Positions 34,275-34,956 of a DNA stretch of 34,956 bases are shown one piece after another. Source of the stretch: a virus; the IMG/VR virus record IMGVR_UViG_3300010885_031524, positions 1 through 34,956 of that record; one strand, 5' to 3'. The position numbers were made by a program, and so were the translations under genes. The first letter of the stretch is position 1; each line of letters begins with the position of its first letter. The notes beneath the pieces were generated by a model. The model made no database searches. It had not been told where the DNA came from and saw nothing but the letters and a program-made list of their open reading frames with translations.

Positions 34275-34712
34275 ATGACTCTACAAGACCTCTATAACGC
34301 TGTTAAATCGGATCTGGGACTAGATAAGACTGAACTTGATACAGAATCGCTTCGAATCCCTCAACTCCACAACAAGTACCTGATCATGTTTCATGATGAA
34401 CGGTTGCGGTTGACAGCGTTCAAGACATCCTACTCTAAACTATACAAGGATAAGTGGGAGTATTACACAGGTAAAATGAGTGAAGAACGATTAAAGGAAC
34501 TTGCGTGGGAAGCCTTTGATCTTAAGATTCTTCGTCAAGATGTAGAGATATATCTACAATCCGACAGTCAACTACTTGAATTAAAGGGTAAACTGAGTAT
34601 TCAAGAAGAAAAGGTTGATTATTTGAGTTCCATTCTTAAGGGTATCACTAGCAGACAATTTCATATTAGAGATGCTATTACTTGGAGAAAGTTCCTAGAC
34701 GGCAGTATGTAA
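34275..34712 (+). CDS. uvsY: Recombination mediator UvsY
   Basis: This 145-residue protein is homologous to T4 UvsY (137 residues), which loads UvsX recombinase onto single-stranded DNA coated with gp32. It has the family plan: L-x-x-x-[VW]-x-x-D-[LC]-x-[LI]-D near the N-terminus, then I-P-x-L-H-[NS]-K-[YW] followed by a K-L-Y-K-D-K-W-[EL]-Y-Y-[TL]-G-[KR]-M segment, and a C-terminal half with W-R-K-F-L-x-G. The preceding 19 bases hold TATACT but no clear Shine-Dalgarno. Composition is less AT-rich than in the fiber genes. Confidence 0.93.
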   Translation: MTLQDLYNAVKSDLGLDKTELDTESLRIPQLHNKYLIMFHDERLRLTAFKTSYSKLYKDKWEYYTGKMSEERLKELAWEAFDLKILRQDVEIYLQSDSQLLELKGKLSIQEEKVDYLSSILKGITSRQFHIRDAITWRKFLDGSM

Positions 34713-34717
34713 ACCAC

Positions 34718-34725
34718 CTAAATAC
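34718..34725 (+). promoter_or_regulatory. Possible promoter element CTAAATAC upstream of uvsW
   Basis: These are the same eight bases as in front of gp19, placed 6 bases before the uvsW start in a 19-base gap. The distance leaves almost no leader, so a promoter role for uvsW itself is doubtful; an RNA or downstream role is also possible. Confidence 0.25.
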
Positions 34726-34731
34726 TGGTAT

Positions 34732-34956
34732 ATGTCTGACTTAGTGATTGAACCTATAGATTCTGTGTTTATAAAAGTGGATTGTGAAAGAAGCTTTGCC
34801 AAGGAGTTATCCGATCACTTTACCTTTCAAGTTCCAGGACACAAATTCATGCCCGCCTACAGAAACAAAATGTGGGACGGACAAATCAAGCTGTATAATA
34901 TCTACAAACAGCAAATCTATGCAGGACTTTCAGAATATGTTGAACAGTTCGCAAAA
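34732..34956 (+). CDS. uvsW: DNA/RNA helicase UvsW, N-terminal part (3' end outside window)
   Basis: 75 codons are open to the window edge. The translation begins M-S-D-L-V-I-E-P-I-D-S-V-F-[IL]-K-V and includes H-F-T-F-Q-V-P-G-H-K-F-M-P-A-Y-R-N-K-M-W-D-G-Q-I-K-L-Y-N, which is the N-terminal domain signature of T4 UvsW. The full protein is a superfamily 2 helicase that rewinds and branch-migrates DNA and unwinds R-loops to switch the replication mode late in infection. The helicase motifs lie beyond the window. It follows uvsY by 19 bases, as in relatives. Confidence 0.9.
   Translation, partial: MSDLVIEPIDSVFIKVDCERSFAKELSDHFTFQVPGHKFMPAYRNKMWDGQIKLYNIYKQQIYAGLSEYVEQFAK

Overview
The window is a block of an AT-rich, T4-like contractile-tailed phage (Caudoviricetes, former T4-like Myoviridae). 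It carries the late neck-terminase-tail-head cluster in T4 order: gp13, gp14, gp15, gp16, gp17, gp18, gp19, gp20, gp67, gp21, gp22, gp23. After these come a gp3-like tail completion protein, UvsY and the start of UvsW. The gp23-gp3-uvsY-uvsW order and the protein sizes look more like marine cyanophage-type T4 relatives than coliphage T4. The host cannot be named from this sequence. All 24 coding regions with at least one end visible lie on the + strand, packed with gaps under about 65 bases or short overlaps.

Three large accessory blocks are set into the conserved cluster. Block A (1-7688) lies upstream of gp13, where T4 has its fiber genes 12 and wac. It holds a giant fiber-like protein with threonine-rich linkers, small Cys modules and an RCC1-type beta-propeller, then two related proteins, one of which carries an inserted propeller and a Ser/Thr stalk. 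Block B (10317-14949) separates gp15 from gp16. It holds a 58-residue orphan and a 1483-residue modular protein: Thr-rich linkers, two IPT/TIG domains, a Cys module, three FN3-like domains and a large C-terminal region that may be a glycoside-hydrolase-like barrel. Block C (21308-30069) separates the portal gene from the prohead core genes. It holds a small structural protein and three Cys-rich proteins, the last with five IPT/TIG domains. I infer that the blocks encode virion-surface or host-recognition proteins; none of their functions is proven by sequence.

Regulation looks T4-like. Exact copies of the T4 late promoter core TATAAATA lie upstream of gp13, the 199-residue gene, gp67 and gp22. 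Weaker look-alikes lie upstream of gp19, gp23 and uvsW. A strong terminator follows gp23. The most striking site is at gp13: the late promoter core starts in the end of the 5' arm of a perfect 15-bp hairpin and fills most of its loop, while the 3' arm contains the gp13 ribosome binding site and runs into a T tract. Read-through RNA should form the hairpin, while RNA started at the late promoter should lack its 5' arm. This resembles the RBS-hiding hairpins known for T4 gene e.

Roles together: gp13, gp14 and gp15 join head to tail; gp16 and gp17 package DNA through portal gp20; gp18 and gp19 make sheath and tube; gp67, gp21, gp22 and gp23 build and mature the prohead; gp3 completes the tail; UvsY and UvsW serve recombination-dependent replication. 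No tRNA, CRISPR array, insertion sequence or integrase was seen, and there is no gene-free stretch over 300 bases.
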